Source: Flavobacterium sp. KACC 22761 (lineage in GTDB: Bacteria > Bacteroidota > Bacteroidia > Flavobacteriales > Flavobacteriaceae). Taken from it: DNA of 64,000 nt. Location: the NCBI RefSeq assembly GCF_034058155.1, contig NZ_CP139148.1, positions 2,418,001-2,482,000 on the forward strand, given 5' to 3'. How positions within the stretch are numbered: the first letter of the stretch is position 1; each line of letters opens with the position of its first letter. Positions 8,479-16,888 of this stretch are shown here, piece by piece. The position numbers were made by a program, and so were the translations under genes. The notes below the pieces were generated by a model, which searched no databases, had not been told where the DNA came from, and worked only from the letters and a program-made list of their open reading frames with translations.

Positions 8479-9609
8479 ATGAAAAAAATACAAATGGTTG
8501 ACTTAAAAAGTCAATACGAAAAAATAAAATCTACTGTAGATGCTTCAATTCAGGAAGTTTTAGATACAAACACTTATATCAACGGACCTTTAGTTCATCA
8601 GTTTCAAAAAAATCTTGAAGATTATTTAGGCGCAAAACATGTTATTCCATGTGCGAATGGAACAGATGCTTTGCAAATAGCCATGATGGGGCTTGGTCTT
8701 CAGCCAGGAGATGAGGTAATTACTGCCGATTTTACTTTTGCAGCAACTGTTGAGGTTATTGCTTTGTTGCAATTGACTCCGGTTTTAGTTGATGTGGATT
8801 TGCATAATATGAACATCGATATCGAAGCTGTTAAAAAAGCAATCACGCCAAAAACAAAAGCGATTGTTCCGGTACACTTATTTGGACGTGCTGCGAATAT
8901 GGATGCGATTATGGAAATTGCGGCAGAACACAATTTATATGTAATTGAAGACAATGCGCAGGCAATTGGAGCAGATTATATCTCTAAATCAGGTTCGAAG
9001 GTGAAAGTGGGAACAATTGGCCATGTTGCGGCAACTTCTTTTTTTCCATCTAAAAACTTAGGGTGTTATGGAGATGGAGGAGCAATTTTCACCAATGATG
9101 ATAAATTAGCGCACATTATCCGTGGCATTGTAAATCATGGAATGTATGAGCGTTACCACCACGATGTTGTGGGAGTAAATTCTCGTTTAGACAGTATTCA
9201 AGCAGGAGTTTTGAATGCAAAATTGCCTTTATTGGATGAATATAATAAAGCACGTCGTTTAGCGGCAACAAAATATAATGCAGCTTTTGCTGGAAATGCA
9301 AAAATTATTACTCCTGATTTTGATGCAAACGAAAATGATCACGTTTTTCATCAATATGTTTTACGAATTATTGATGCAGACCGAAATGTTTTGATGCAAC
9401 ATTTATTAGATAAAGGAATTCCTTGTGCAATTTACTACCCAATTCCGCTTCACTCTCAAAAAGCATATTTAGATCCGCGCTATAAAGAAGAGCAATTTCC
9501 AGTTACCAATCAATTGGTTCAAGAAGTTATTGCTTTGCCAATGCACACAGAACTTGATGACGAGCAGATTAAATTTATTACTGATAGCGTAATTGAATTT
9601 TTGAAGTAA
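8479..9609 (+). CDS. DegT/DnrJ/EryC1/StrS-family sugar aminotransferase
   Basis: 376 residues, a PLP enzyme that aminates a keto nucleotide sugar. Motifs are NGTDALQIAMMGLGLQPGDE (cofactor phosphate loop), VIEDNAQAIGA (Asp to pyridine N), and FFPSKNLGCYGDGG, whose Lys should form the Schiff base. The C-terminal half has the VNHGMYERYHHDVVGVNSRL region seen in WbpE-like 3-aminotransferases. It is followed after 40 bases by galE, probably in one transcript. The product is likely an amino sugar for O-antigen or capsule; the exact substrate cannot be read from sequence. Confidence 0.9.
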   Translation: MKKIQMVDLKSQYEKIKSTVDASIQEVLDTNTYINGPLVHQFQKNLEDYLGAKHVIPCANGTDALQIAMMGLGLQPGDEVITADFTFAATVEVIALLQLTPVLVDVDLHNMNIDIEAVKKAITPKTKAIVPVHLFGRAANMDAIMEIAAEHNLYVIEDNAQAIGADYISKSGSKVKVGTIGHVAATSFFPSKNLGCYGDGGAIFTNDDKLAHIIRGIVNHGMYERYHHDVVGVNSRLDSIQAGVLNAKLPLLDEYNKARRLAATKYNAAFAGNAKIITPDFDANENDHVFHQYVLRIIDADRNVLMQHLLDKGIPCAIYYPIPLHSQKAYLDPRYKEEQFPVTNQLVQEVIALPMHTELDDEQIKFITDSVIEFLK

Positions 9610-9649
9610 GAAATTATAAGCCAAAAAATAACAACAAAACAACCAAACA

Positions 9650-10666
9650 ATGAAAGTATTAGTAACAGGAGGATTAGGTTTTATTGGTTCTCACACCGTA
9701 GTCGAATTGCAAAATGAAGGCTTCGAGGTGGTGATAATTGATAATCTTTCTAATTCTTCAGAAGATGTTTTAAAAGGAATTACAGCGATAACAGGTAAGA
9801 CGCCTTTATTCGAAAAATTAGATTTAAGAGAAAAAACGTCAGTTCGGGATTTCTTTAAAAAACATAATGATGTTACAGGAGTGATTCATTTTGCTGCTTC
9901 TAAAGCAGTGGGAGAAAGTGTTGAACAGCCTTTATTGTATTATGAAAACAACATTAGCAGTTTAGTTTATCTTTTGCAGGAATTACAACAAAAACCTGAA
10001 GCGAGTTTTATTTTCAGTTCTTCTTGTACGGTTTACGGCCAAGCCGAAAAAATGCCAATTACAGAAGATGCGCCAGTTCAAGCTGCAATGTCTCCTTATG
10101 GAAATACAAAACAAATTGGCGAAGAAATTATTACAGATACAGCTAAAGTAACCAATATCAGCGCTATTTTATTGCGCTATTTTAATCCAGTTGGAGCGCA
10201 TAAATCAGTAGAAATTGGTGAATTGCCTTTGGGAGTTCCTCAAAATTTAGTTCCGTTTATTACACAAACTGGAGTAGGATTGCGCCAGGAATTATCAGTC
10301 TTTGGAGATGATTACCCAACGCCGGATGGAACAGCTGTTCGCGATTATATTCATGTTGTTGATTTAGCAAAAGCACACGTAATTGCTTTGCAAAGACTAT
10401 TGAACAAGAAAAACTTAGCGAAAGTCGAAACTTTTAATCTTGGAACTGGAAAAGGAAGTTCTGTTTTAGAAGTCATTCACAGTTTTGAAAAGGTCAGCGG
10501 TAAAAACCTGCCTTATAAGATGATGCCTCGTCGTGAAGGTGATATTACTGAAGCTTATGCAAATACAGATAAGGCAAATAATGTCTTAGGATGGAAGGCT
10601 GAATTAAGTCTTGACGAAGCAATGGCAAGTGCATGGAAATGGGAACAAAAAGTGAGGAGTAAATAA
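9650..10666 (+). CDS. galE: UDP-glucose 4-epimerase
   Basis: 338 residues, the standard GalE length, an extended short-chain dehydrogenase that interconverts UDP-glucose and UDP-galactose with bound NAD. The Rossmann loop GGLGFIGSHT is at 7-16, the catalytic region has SSSCTVYG and SPYGNTKQIGEE (Tyr-x3-Lys), and LLRYFNPVGAH and DGTAVRDYIHVVDLA complete the GalE signature. It is second in the operon with the sugar aminotransferase, suggesting supply of sugar nucleotides to surface polysaccharide. A terminator follows at 10697. Confidence 0.95.
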   Translation: MKVLVTGGLGFIGSHTVVELQNEGFEVVIIDNLSNSSEDVLKGITAITGKTPLFEKLDLREKTSVRDFFKKHNDVTGVIHFAASKAVGESVEQPLLYYENNISSLVYLLQELQQKPEASFIFSSSCTVYGQAEKMPITEDAPVQAAMSPYGNTKQIGEEIITDTAKVTNISAILLRYFNPVGAHKSVEIGELPLGVPQNLVPFITQTGVGLRQELSVFGDDYPTPDGTAVRDYIHVVDLAKAHVIALQRLLNKKNLAKVETFNLGTGKGSSVLEVIHSFEKVSGKNLPYKMMPRREGDITEAYANTDKANNVLGWKAELSLDEAMASAWKWEQKVRSK

Positions 10667-10696
10667 TTCTTTGCTTTAAAATTATAAAATTTTAAG

Positions 10697-10734
10697 ATCC
10701 CAAATTATAGCAATATAGTTTGGGATTTTTTTTA
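10697..10734 (+). terminator. Terminator of the aminotransferase-galE operon
   Basis: Stem ATCCCAAA with TTTGGGAT, extended by TATA pairing inside, then eight T. Confidence 0.75.
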
Positions 10735-10748
10735 GCTAATTGATTATC

Positions 10749-11654
10749 ATGAAACAAAGTTTAGATTATAAATTAATTTTTGCTCTAGCAGCAGTTGGAA
10801 TTGTTTGGGGAACAACATTTTTAGGAATTCGTGTTGCGGTCGAAACGATTCCGCCTTGGTTCGTAACTTCAATTCGTCAAGGTTTGGCCGGATTGATTAT
10901 GATGACTATTTTGTTGTTTAAAAAAGAATTAAAATGGATTGGCTGGGCAAATTTCAAGCAACAGCTTATCCCTTCAGTGTTAATGATTGTAATTGCCAAT
11001 GGTTTTACAACAATTGCAGAACAAACATTGCCAAGCGGATTAGCTTCTGTAATAAGTGCATTATCTCCAATATTGATTTTTCTAGGAAGTATTTTAGTCG
11101 GGTTGCAAAAAATGAGTTTGAAGGGGTTTGTTGGGGTATTAATTGGATTTTCAGGAGTCGTTTTTATATTCAAAGACGGATTAGCGTCATTTTTAGATGC
11201 CGATTACAGAATAGGAATGATGTTTATGGGATTTGCAATTTTGGCTTGGGCCATAGGAACAATTTACACCAAAACACACGCCAATAAATTAAATAATATT
11301 GTGCTTAACTTGTTTTATCAATTTACATCTGCGTCTTGCATTCAGTTGGTTTTGGCTTCTATTTTTTCGCCAAATCCAGATTTCAGTTCGTGGACTTACA
11401 GAAGTATTTTTGCAGCTTTGTATTTGTCGATTTTTGGTTCAGTTATTGCTTTTTTTAGTTATAGTTATGCTTTAAAACATGTTACGGCAGTTCAAGTTTC
11501 TATTTTGGCTTATATCAATACTATAATTGCTGTTTTTTTGGGTTGGTTGCTTTTAGATGAAGTCATTACAATTGATTTTATTATTGCAACAGCTTTAATT
11601 ATACTTGGAGTTTTTATTGTGAATTACAAGAAGAAGGAAAAGAAGGCTGTATAA
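10749..11654 (+). CDS. EamA/DMT-family transporter
   Basis: 301 residues from the ATG at 10749; a TTG three codons upstream is less likely. About ten hydrophobic segments form two EamA repeats of roughly 145 residues. The first repeat has GIVWGTTFLGIRVAVETIPP and the second SYSYALKHVTAVQVSILAYI, typical of the drug/metabolite transporter superfamily. It is likely an inner-membrane exporter of metabolites or amino acids; the substrate is unknown. It stands alone between the galE terminator and a large dispersed palindrome. Confidence 0.88.
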   Translation: MKQSLDYKLIFALAAVGIVWGTTFLGIRVAVETIPPWFVTSIRQGLAGLIMMTILLFKKELKWIGWANFKQQLIPSVLMIVIANGFTTIAEQTLPSGLASVISALSPILIFLGSILVGLQKMSLKGFVGVLIGFSGVVFIFKDGLASFLDADYRIGMMFMGFAILAWAIGTIYTKTHANKLNNIVLNLFYQFTSASCIQLVLASIFSPNPDFSSWTYRSIFAALYLSIFGSVIAFFSYSYALKHVTAVQVSILAYINTIIAVFLGWLLLDEVITIDFIIATALIILGVFIVNYKKKEKKAV

Positions 11655-11695
11655 ATAATATCTAAAAAATATTATCTTTTGTGTTTGCCTTTTAG

Positions 11696-11801
11696 TTTGT
11701 CATTTCGACGAAGGAGAAATCTTCGCAAGAAACTCTATATAGAAAGTCCGCAAACTTTGTCGAGCTACTCGCGAAGATTTCTCCTTCGTCGAAATGACAA
11801 A
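11696..11801. repeat. Dispersed palindromic repeat, family A copy 1
   Basis: Perfect 31-bp arms (11696-11726 and 11771-11801) beginning TTTGTCATTTCGACGAAGGA, around a 44-base loop containing CTTTGTCGAGCTACTCGCG. Two diverged copies lie at 16783-16888 and 25047-25149. It contains no ORF. Confidence 0.9.
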
Positions 11802-11836
11802 AGGCTCTGAAAAATCTATTTTCCAGAGCCTTTTTT
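11800..11836. terminator. Bidirectional terminator between DMT transporter and fabD
   Basis: Stem AAGGCTCTG with CAGAGCCTT plus flanking A/T runs on both sides. It abuts the right arm of the family A repeat and lies between two convergent genes. Confidence 0.7.
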
Positions 11837-11882
11837 ATGCAATATTTGATTTGAAAGATGTACTGTTGTGCATCTCTGCTAA

Positions 11883-12755
11883 TTAAGCATTAGCAACAGC
11901 AGCTTCTTTATCAATTTTATTAATCAAACCAGTTAAAACTTTTCCAGGACCAACTTCAGTAAACAAAGTAGCGCCGTCAGCAATCATTTGCTGTACAGAC
12001 TGAGTCCATTTTACAGGAGCGGTTAATTGGATGATTAAGTTCTTTTTAATTTCATTAGCATCAGAAACCGCGTTTGCAGTAACATTTTGATATACTGGAC
12101 AAATTGGAGTAGAGAAAGTAGTTGCTTCAATTGCAGCAGCTAATTCTTCTCTTGCAGGTTCCATCATTGGAGAGTGGAAAGCACCTCCAACAGGTAAAAT
12201 TAGAGCGCGTTTTGCTCCTGCAGCTTTCATGGCTTCGCAAGCTTTTTCAACTGCTGTAGTTTCTCCAGAAATAACTAATTGTCCTGGGCAGTTGTAGTTA
12301 GCTGCAACCACAACACCGTCGATAGAAGCACAAACTTCTTCCACAACATTATCCGCTAAACCTAAAACAGCAGCCATTGTAGATGGAGTGATTTCGCAAG
12401 CTTTTTGCATTGCTAAAGCACGTTGAGAAACTAATTTTAAACCATCTTCAAAAGATAAAGTTCCGTTTGCTACTAAAGCGGAAAATTCTCCTAAAGAGTG
12501 TCCTGCAACCATTTCCGGTTTGAAATCTTCTAAAGTTTTAGCTAAAATAACTGAATGTAAAAATACAGCTGGCTGCGTTACTTTAGTTTCTTTTAGTTCT
12601 TCGGTAGTGCCTTCAAACATAATATCTGTAATTCTAAAACCTAGAATTTCATTAGCTTTTTCGAATAATTCTTTGGCTAAAGCCGAATTTTCATAAAGGT
12701 CTTTACCCATTCCTGTGAATTGCGCGCCTTGACCTGGAAATACGTATGCTTTCAT
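11883..12755 (-). CDS. fabD: Malonyl-CoA:ACP transacylase
   Basis: 290 residues, normal for FabD. It loads malonyl groups onto acyl carrier protein for fatty-acid synthesis in the cytoplasm. Motifs are FPGQGAQFTGMG at the N-terminus, the nucleophile elbow GHSLGEFSAL (Ser near 91), QRALAMQKA with the substrate-binding Arg, and GGAFHSPMMEPA with the catalytic His near 200. The other fab genes are not adjacent. A possible -7 box (CAAAAATA on the top strand, 12812-12819) lies upstream. Confidence 0.95.
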   Translation of the reverse strand: MKAYVFPGQGAQFTGMGKDLYENSALAKELFEKANEILGFRITDIMFEGTTEELKETKVTQPAVFLHSVILAKTLEDFKPEMVAGHSLGEFSALVANGTLSFEDGLKLVSQRALAMQKACEITPSTMAAVLGLADNVVEEVCASIDGVVVAANYNCPGQLVISGETTAVEKACEAMKAAGAKRALILPVGGAFHSPMMEPAREELAAAIEATTFSTPICPVYQNVTANAVSDANEIKKNLIIQLTAPVKWTQSVQQMIADGATLFTEVGPGKVLTGLINKIDKEAAVANA

Positions 12756-12827
12756 TTGTCTAATTTGTTTTTATTTTTTTTTGGAATTGAAAATTAGCTT
12801 CAATTGAAAGGCAAAAATAATACTTTT

Positions 12828-13190
12828 TTATTTCGTATAATCCTTAAACATGTAAATCCACGCTAATCTGGAAAATCGGAGATTAAAAGGCGTTAATAAA
12901 GTAATAGTCACAGCAATAATTGGTAAAATTCTTAAATCGAAATTTTTATCAAAGAAAAACTGTGCAATACAATATGTTGTAATTCCTTGAGCAACAGTTA
13001 GTCCGTAGTTTACATACATAGCGCCAAAGAAATAACCAGGCTCTTTTTGAAATTTATAATTGCAGTGACTGCAGTATTCATTCATTTTTGGAAAGCTAAA
13101 ATTCAGAAAAATGTTCTTGTCTGTAAAAACTTTTCCTTTATGACAAACAGGACATTCGTTTTTTAAAATATGAGTTAATGCGCTTGACAT
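12828..13190 (-). CDS. DUF983 membrane protein with zinc-ribbon-like cysteines
   Basis: 120 residues. The N-terminus has two Cys pairs, NECPVCHKGKVF and YCSHCNYKF, likely a zinc ribbon, followed by PGYFFGAMYVNYGL and two transmembrane helices. This matches DUF983, common in Bacteroidetes and alphaproteobacteria and not functionally assigned. A -7 box (CAAAGGTA on the top strand, 13214-13221) lies upstream, so it is probably transcribed separately from fabD. Confidence 0.8.
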   Translation of the reverse strand: MSSALTHILKNECPVCHKGKVFTDKNIFLNFSFPKMNEYCSHCNYKFQKEPGYFFGAMYVNYGLTVAQGITTYCIAQFFFDKNFDLRILPIIAVTITLLTPFNLRFSRLAWIYMFKDYTK

Positions 13191-13272
13191 GATATTGTTA
13201 ATTTTTGTTTATACAAAGGTAATTCAGGGCCTTATAAAAGTCTTTTTAGTATCTTCGCTTTTTATAGCACAA

Positions 13273-13320
13273 TAAAGACATTTTGTCTTTAAATTTTAAG
13301 AATATCCCGAAGCTTCGGGA
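13273..13320. promoter_or_regulatory. Two inverted repeats upstream of the AraC gene
   Basis: TAAAGACA-TTT-TGTCTTTA at 13273-13291 and the perfect 16-bp palindrome TCCCGAAGCTTCGGGA at 13305-13320, the latter ending 12 bases before the ATG. They may be operators or, for the GC-rich one, a leader hairpin or dispersed palindrome. Confidence 0.4.
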
Positions 13321-13332
13321 CCAAATTACAAA

Positions 13333-14196
13333 ATGAAAAAGTACCCCATTTATAGCGTCCAGAATTTTAGCTGTAACGACATTCACCGTGATTTTTATAT
13401 GAATACTTTTAAAGAGCACCTAAAAAATCACAGTTTTGTAGAAGAACCGCATCGTCATGATTCGTATTTAATGGTCTTTTTTACCAAAGGTTCTGGATTG
13501 CATGAAGTGGATTTTGACCAGTTTGAAATCAAAAGAGGAAGTCTTTTTGTCCTACAGCCAGGACAAATGCACCATTGGAATTTATCTGAACACATCGAAG
13601 GTTTTGTAATTATCTTTTCGCAGGAATTGTACAATCTGTATTTTGGACAGAAAAAGATCAACGATTACAACTTTTATCATTCCATTCAAAACCGACCAGA
13701 AATGGTTTTTGAAGAAAAGGAAATTCCCAAAATTCTTCCGTATTTTGATTTGCTGATTCAGGAAAATAGTCAGGCTAATAAATATCAATTAGATAAATTA
13801 CTGAATTTATTGGATTGCCTTCACATTGAAATAGCCAGAAAATATGGAGAAACCTATTCCCATCAAACACATTCATACAATATCAAAATCAACAAGTTTG
13901 AATCTCTTTTAGAAGAACATTTCAGAACCCAAAAACTGCCATCATTCTACGCAGAAAAACTAAATATCACATTGAAGCATCTGAATAGAATCTGCAATGA
14001 AATCCTTCAAAAAACAACGACAGAAGTCATTACAGACAGAGTAATTCTAGAAATAAAACGAATGTTGATTGACAAACAATTAGCTGTAAACGAAGTCGCA
14101 TTCAAAGTCGGATACGAAGATTATTCCTATTTCTCCCGCTTCTTCAAAAAACAAACCGGAATTTCCCCAACAGAATTTAGAAATATTGTGAGATGA
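13333..14196 (+). CDS. AraC-family transcriptional regulator
   Basis: 287 residues. The N-terminal cupin-like sensing domain (about 30-120) has PHRHDSYLMVFFTKGSGLHE and LFVLQPGQMHHW. The C-terminal double helix-turn-helix (about 185-287) has FYAEKLNITLKHLNRICNEI, then VAFKVGYEDYSYFSRFFKKQ and TGISPTEFRN, the AraC signature. The effector is unknown. Regulators of this type usually act on neighbouring genes, so the YceI, ferredoxin and pirin genes downstream are candidates, but all lie on the other strand. Confidence 0.9.
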   Translation: MKKYPIYSVQNFSCNDIHRDFYMNTFKEHLKNHSFVEEPHRHDSYLMVFFTKGSGLHEVDFDQFEIKRGSLFVLQPGQMHHWNLSEHIEGFVIIFSQELYNLYFGQKKINDYNFYHSIQNRPEMVFEEKEIPKILPYFDLLIQENSQANKYQLDKLLNLLDCLHIEIARKYGETYSHQTHSYNIKINKFESLLEEHFRTQKLPSFYAEKLNITLKHLNRICNEILQKTTTEVITDRVILEIKRMLIDKQLAVNEVAFKVGYEDYSYFSRFFKKQTGISPTEFRNIVR

Positions 14197-14205
14197 TTTT
14201 TTTTA

Positions 14206-14342
14206 GCCACGAATTATTATTTTATTTTTAGCCACAGATTAAATAGATTATTTGGATTTCTAATCTGTGGAAATCCTTTAAATCTGTGGCAAAATTTCTG
14301 CTTTGAGAGAAAAAATTTGTGGAAATTCATGTAATTCGTGGC
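14206..14342. repeat. Nested palindromic repeat, family C copy 1
   Basis: Outer arms GCCACGAATT and AATTCGTGGC, inner arms GCCACAGATT and AATCTGTGGC. The same building blocks occur at 15056-15200, 22236-22378 and 43956-44041. Confidence 0.8.
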
Positions 14343-14347
14343 AAACA

Positions 14348-14374
14348 AAAAAGCTCTGCAAAATGCAGAGCTTT
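14348..14374 (-). terminator. Terminator of the cytoplasmic YceI gene
   Basis: A perfect 10-bp stem (AAAGCTCTGC with GCAGAGCTTT), 5-base loop, T run on the reverse strand. Confidence 0.75.
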
Positions 14375-14409
14375 CAATAACCAACCAATTAAATCTAAAA
14401 CCAAATAGA

Positions 14410-14943
14410 TTAGGCTTGTTTTACAAATTGTAATTCAATGTTCAAACGAACTTCTTCGCCTACTAAAACACCACCTGTTTCAAGAGCTGAGTTCCAGTTT
14501 AAACCCCAATCTTTACGATTAATTTTTCCTTCTATGCTTAAACCTACTTTTGTATTTCCCCAAGGATCAGTCATGATTCCGCTAAATTCTACAGGAAATT
14601 TAACAGATTTAGAAACGCCTTTGATAGTTAAATCTCCAGTTAATTCATAATCTCCATCATCAATTTTCTTGAAAGACGAAGCTTTGAAAGTTAATTTTGG
14701 ATTGTTTTCTGCATCAAAGAAATCAGCACTTCTTAAGTGTCCGTCTCTGTCTGCATTTGCAGTATCGATAGAAGCGATATCGCCAGAAAATTCGATTGCT
14801 GCATTTTCGAAATCATTTCCTTCTGTAGTAATTGTAGCGTCGTAAGTTCCAAATTTTCCTGAAACATTAGTAAACATCATGTGTTTAACTTTAAAACCAA
14901 TTTCTGAGTGAGTTGGGTCAATTGACCATTTTGTAGTTGCCAT
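14410..14943 (-). CDS. YceI-family protein without signal peptide
   Basis: 177 residues. It starts MATTKWSIDPTHSEIGFKVK, the usual first strand of the YceI lipocalin-like barrel, with DRDGHLRSADFFDAENNPKL and YELTGDLTIKGVSKSVKFPV later. YceI proteins bind polyisoprenoid-like lipids. Most are periplasmic, but this one lacks a leader and should be cytoplasmic. The promoter has a -7 box and an upstream palindrome shared with the pirin gene, implying co-regulation. A secreted YceI paralogue is at 62416-63009. Confidence 0.88.
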   Translation of the reverse strand: MATTKWSIDPTHSEIGFKVKHMMFTNVSGKFGTYDATITTEGNDFENAAIEFSGDIASIDTANADRDGHLRSADFFDAENNPKLTFKASSFKKIDDGDYELTGDLTIKGVSKSVKFPVEFSGIMTDPWGNTKVGLSIEGKINRKDWGLNWNSALETGGVLVGEEVRLNIELQFVKQA

Positions 14944-14987
14944 AATTTTATTTTTTTAAATAATTAATTTGTTTCATTTTGATAGGA

Positions 14988-15033
14988 CAAAGTTACGGTG
15001 ACAGTTGTCCCGGAGCACTTAACCTAGATTAAG
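14988..15033 (-). promoter_or_regulatory. YceI promoter with FNR-architecture operator
   Basis: A -7 box TAACTTTG (reverse strand, 14995-14988) lies 44 bases before the ATG. There is no TTG at the -33 position; instead the 16-bp palindrome CTTAACCTAGATTAAG (15018-15033) begins exactly 30 bases from the box edge, centring near -41. The pirin promoter has the same arrangement. Confidence 0.6.
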
Positions 15034-15055
15034 AAATAAAAAATGTGTTTTTTTT

Positions 15056-15200
15056 GCCACAGATTGCACGGACTAAAAGGATTAAAAAAGATATTGCCAC
15101 TAATTACACGAATTTCCACTAATTTTAATTCAACTTATTTTGTGGAAATTCGAGTAATTAGTGGCGAATAAAAATCATTTTAATCTGTGTAATCTGTGGC
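15056..15200. repeat. Nested palindromic repeat, family C copy 2
   Basis: Outer arms GCCACAGATT and AATCTGTGGC; inner arms GCCACTAATTACACGAATTT and its complement ending TAATTAGTGGC. Confidence 0.85.
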
Positions 15201-15219
15201 AAAAAACTATGTATAAAGC

Positions 15220-15450
15220 TTAGCTTTTGTTATTCATATAAAAGGTCAACGCTCCCGACGGACATTTATTAACCGTAGAAATAATTTTCTCAGTAGTAGA
15301 TTGTTCTGGAGTAATCCAAGGTTTTTCTTTTGGACGAAAAACATCTGGATTGTTTTTGACACAATTGGCAGAATGAATGCATTTTCCAGATTGCCAAACA
15401 ATCGTTACTTCGCCGTTTGTATATTCTTTAGTGAGGTTATTCGGATTCAT
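15220..15450 (-). CDS. Divergent 4Fe-4S mono-cluster ferredoxin-like protein
   Basis: 76 residues. The pattern GKCIHSANCVKN, then DVFRPKEKPWI, then NKCPSGALTFY, matches the divergent single-cluster ferredoxin domain (Fer4_19). Only three Cys are visible, plus a His in the first motif, as is usual in this family. It is probably a small soluble electron carrier or iron-sulfur accessory protein. It lies between the YceI and pirin genes on the same strand, but a terminator follows pirin, so it may be transcribed separately. No copy of the YceI/pirin palindrome is seen upstream of it. Confidence 0.8.
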   Translation of the reverse strand: MNPNNLTKEYTNGEVTIVWQSGKCIHSANCVKNNPDVFRPKEKPWITPEQSTTEKIISTVNKCPSGALTFYMNNKS

Positions 15451-15540
15451 GATTGAAAATTTTAAATAGTTAGTTTAATTTTAAAGTCAGACCAATTTTT
15501 TTACTTATAAAGTTAGTCTTTCTTTTTTGAAATGGAATAA

Positions 15541-15586
15541 AAAAAAGAAACGATAATAATCTGATTTTCAGATTTTTTATCGTTTC
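15541..15586 (-). terminator. Terminator of the pirin gene
   Basis: A 10-bp outer stem (GAAACGATAA with TTATCGTTTC) and inner AATCTGA/TCAGATT pairing, with a T run on the reverse strand. Confidence 0.65.
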
Positions 15587-15619
15587 AAAGTACAGGTATT
15601 AATTGTTTTTTTGTTTGAA

Positions 15620-16336
15620 TTAATAATTCATCGGAATGTCCATTAATAAAAATTCAGCATCTGTATTGGCTTTAATATTTAAAGTATCGGTTCCTGAAAT
15701 TCCAACTGCATCACGAGAATTTAATTCCTGACCGTTGATGGTAACATTTCCTTTTAAAACGAAAGCATAAACTCCGTTTCCTTCTTTTTTGATTTTGTAT
15801 TCGGTTGCGATTCCGGCATCGAAATTACCCATGTTGAACCATGCGTCTTGGTGAATCCAAACACCCTCATCATCTGCATTTGGAGATAAAACCTGAGACA
15901 ATTTATTATGTCTGTCGGCAACATCCAAAGTGATTTGCTGATAACGTGGCGTCACATTTCTTTTGTTTGGAAACAACCAAATCTGCAACAATTTAGTTTG
16001 CTGATCTGCATTTGGATTAAACTCACTATGTTGAATTCCAGTTCCGGCGCTCATCACCTGAATATCTCCATTTTTGATAATTTCAGTATTTCCCATGCTG
16101 TCTTTGTGAGCCAAATCTCCTTCAAGTGGAATCGTAATAATTTCCATATTATCGTGAGGGTGAGTTCCAAATCCCATTCCGGCAGCAATCGTATCGTCAT
16201 TCAAAACGCGAAGCGCTCCAAACTGAATTCTGTCCGGATTGTACCAGCTCGCAAAACTAAAGCTGTGGTAGGCGTTCAGCCATCCGTGATTTGCGTTTCC
16301 TCTTGTGTCTGCTTTGTGCAATACTATATTTTCCAT
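15620..16336 (-). CDS. Pirin-family cupin protein
   Basis: 238 residues. The N-terminal cupin has FGTHPHDNMEIITIPLEGDL and SAGTGIQHSEFNPN, giving the three His and one Glu metal ligands of pirins. The start ADTRGNANHGWLNAYHSFSF is the family signature. Bacterial pirins are nuclear-pirin homologues, some with quercetinase activity or a redox-sensing role; which applies here is not visible. Its promoter shares a palindrome at fixed spacing with the YceI promoter. Confidence 0.92.
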   Translation of the reverse strand: MENIVLHKADTRGNANHGWLNAYHSFSFASWYNPDRIQFGALRVLNDDTIAAGMGFGTHPHDNMEIITIPLEGDLAHKDSMGNTEIIKNGDIQVMSAGTGIQHSEFNPNADQQTKLLQIWLFPNKRNVTPRYQQITLDVADRHNKLSQVLSPNADDEGVWIHQDAWFNMGNFDAGIATEYKIKKEGNGVYAFVLKGNVTINGQELNSRDAVGISGTDTLNIKANTDAEFLLMDIPMNY

Positions 16337-16365
16337 GATTTTGTCCTTTCGTTATTTTTATGGTA

Positions 16366-16411
16366 CAAAGATACGGCCGATGTAGAGGAAAAGCACTTAA
16401 TCTAGGTTAAG
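16366..16411 (-). promoter_or_regulatory. Pirin promoter with FNR-architecture operator
   Basis: A -7 box TATCTTTG (reverse strand, 16373-16366) with the palindrome CTTAATCTAGGTTAAG (16396-16411) starting exactly 30 bases away, as in the YceI promoter. The two palindromes are exact reverse complements of each other, and both sit in AGCACTTAA...TTAAGAAA. Confidence 0.6.
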
Positions 16412-16550
16412 AAAAGATTCTAAGATTCTAAGTTGCTGAGATTCTAAGTTTTTTCGAAGAATTTTCAAGATTGTCAAAATTATCTAATTGGCATATTCCC
16501 AAATTATCTAATTATTTTCTGGAGCAGAAGTATAGTTTTCAAAAGATGTA

Positions 16551-16621
16551 TAGTCTCGCTATCCGTTGCAATCTTTTGTGGTGAACCCCACCACAAAAGG
16601 ATTTCCACTTCTATCGGGGCT
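16551..16621 (-). ncRNA. Conserved hairpin element, copy 1 (Flavo-1-like?)
   Basis: Read on the reverse strand it runs AGCCCCGATAGAAGTGGAAA, then an 11-bp hairpin CTTTTGTGGTG/CACCACAAAAG, then GATTGCAACGGATAGC. The copy at 28227-28305 has the same order of blocks with a different stem sequence that still pairs. It resembles a structured RNA motif common between flavobacterial genes; equating it with Rfam Flavo-1 is from memory and unverified. Confidence 0.45.
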
Positions 16622-16782
16622 AAACGAGAAGTTTCTTTTTTGTAAGAAACGTATATTTTAGTTCACATAAAAAGTTCCGAAGGAACGAAACATATTATAG
16701 GGATGGATTTTAATCCATTCTACGCATGAAGCTCGATAAAGATTGCAAATTAACACGTTTTTACCTCAAAGTTACCACATAG

Positions 16783-16888
16783 TTTGTCATCTCGACAAAG
16801 GAGAGATCTCCGCAATTAGTTCCATATAGTATATCGCCAATCTTTGTCGAGCTTCTCGCGGAGATTCCTCGTTCCTCGGAATGACAAA
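16783..16888. repeat. Dispersed palindromic repeat, family A copy 2
   Basis: Arms TTTGTCATCTCGACAAAGGA and a complement ending GGAATGACAAA, with several mismatches. The loop carries AATCTTTGTCGAGCTTCTCG as in copies 1 and 3. Confidence 0.85.

Noticed and set aside
10740..10748. Extension of the DMT transporter start to a TTG at 10740.
   Set aside because: The ATG three codons later gives the usual short polar N-terminus; the extension overlaps the end of the upstream terminator region.
16412..16550. A possible small gene in the pirin-side spacer.
   Set aside because: The stretch is a degenerate TCTAAG/AATTATCTAA run with stops in all frames.
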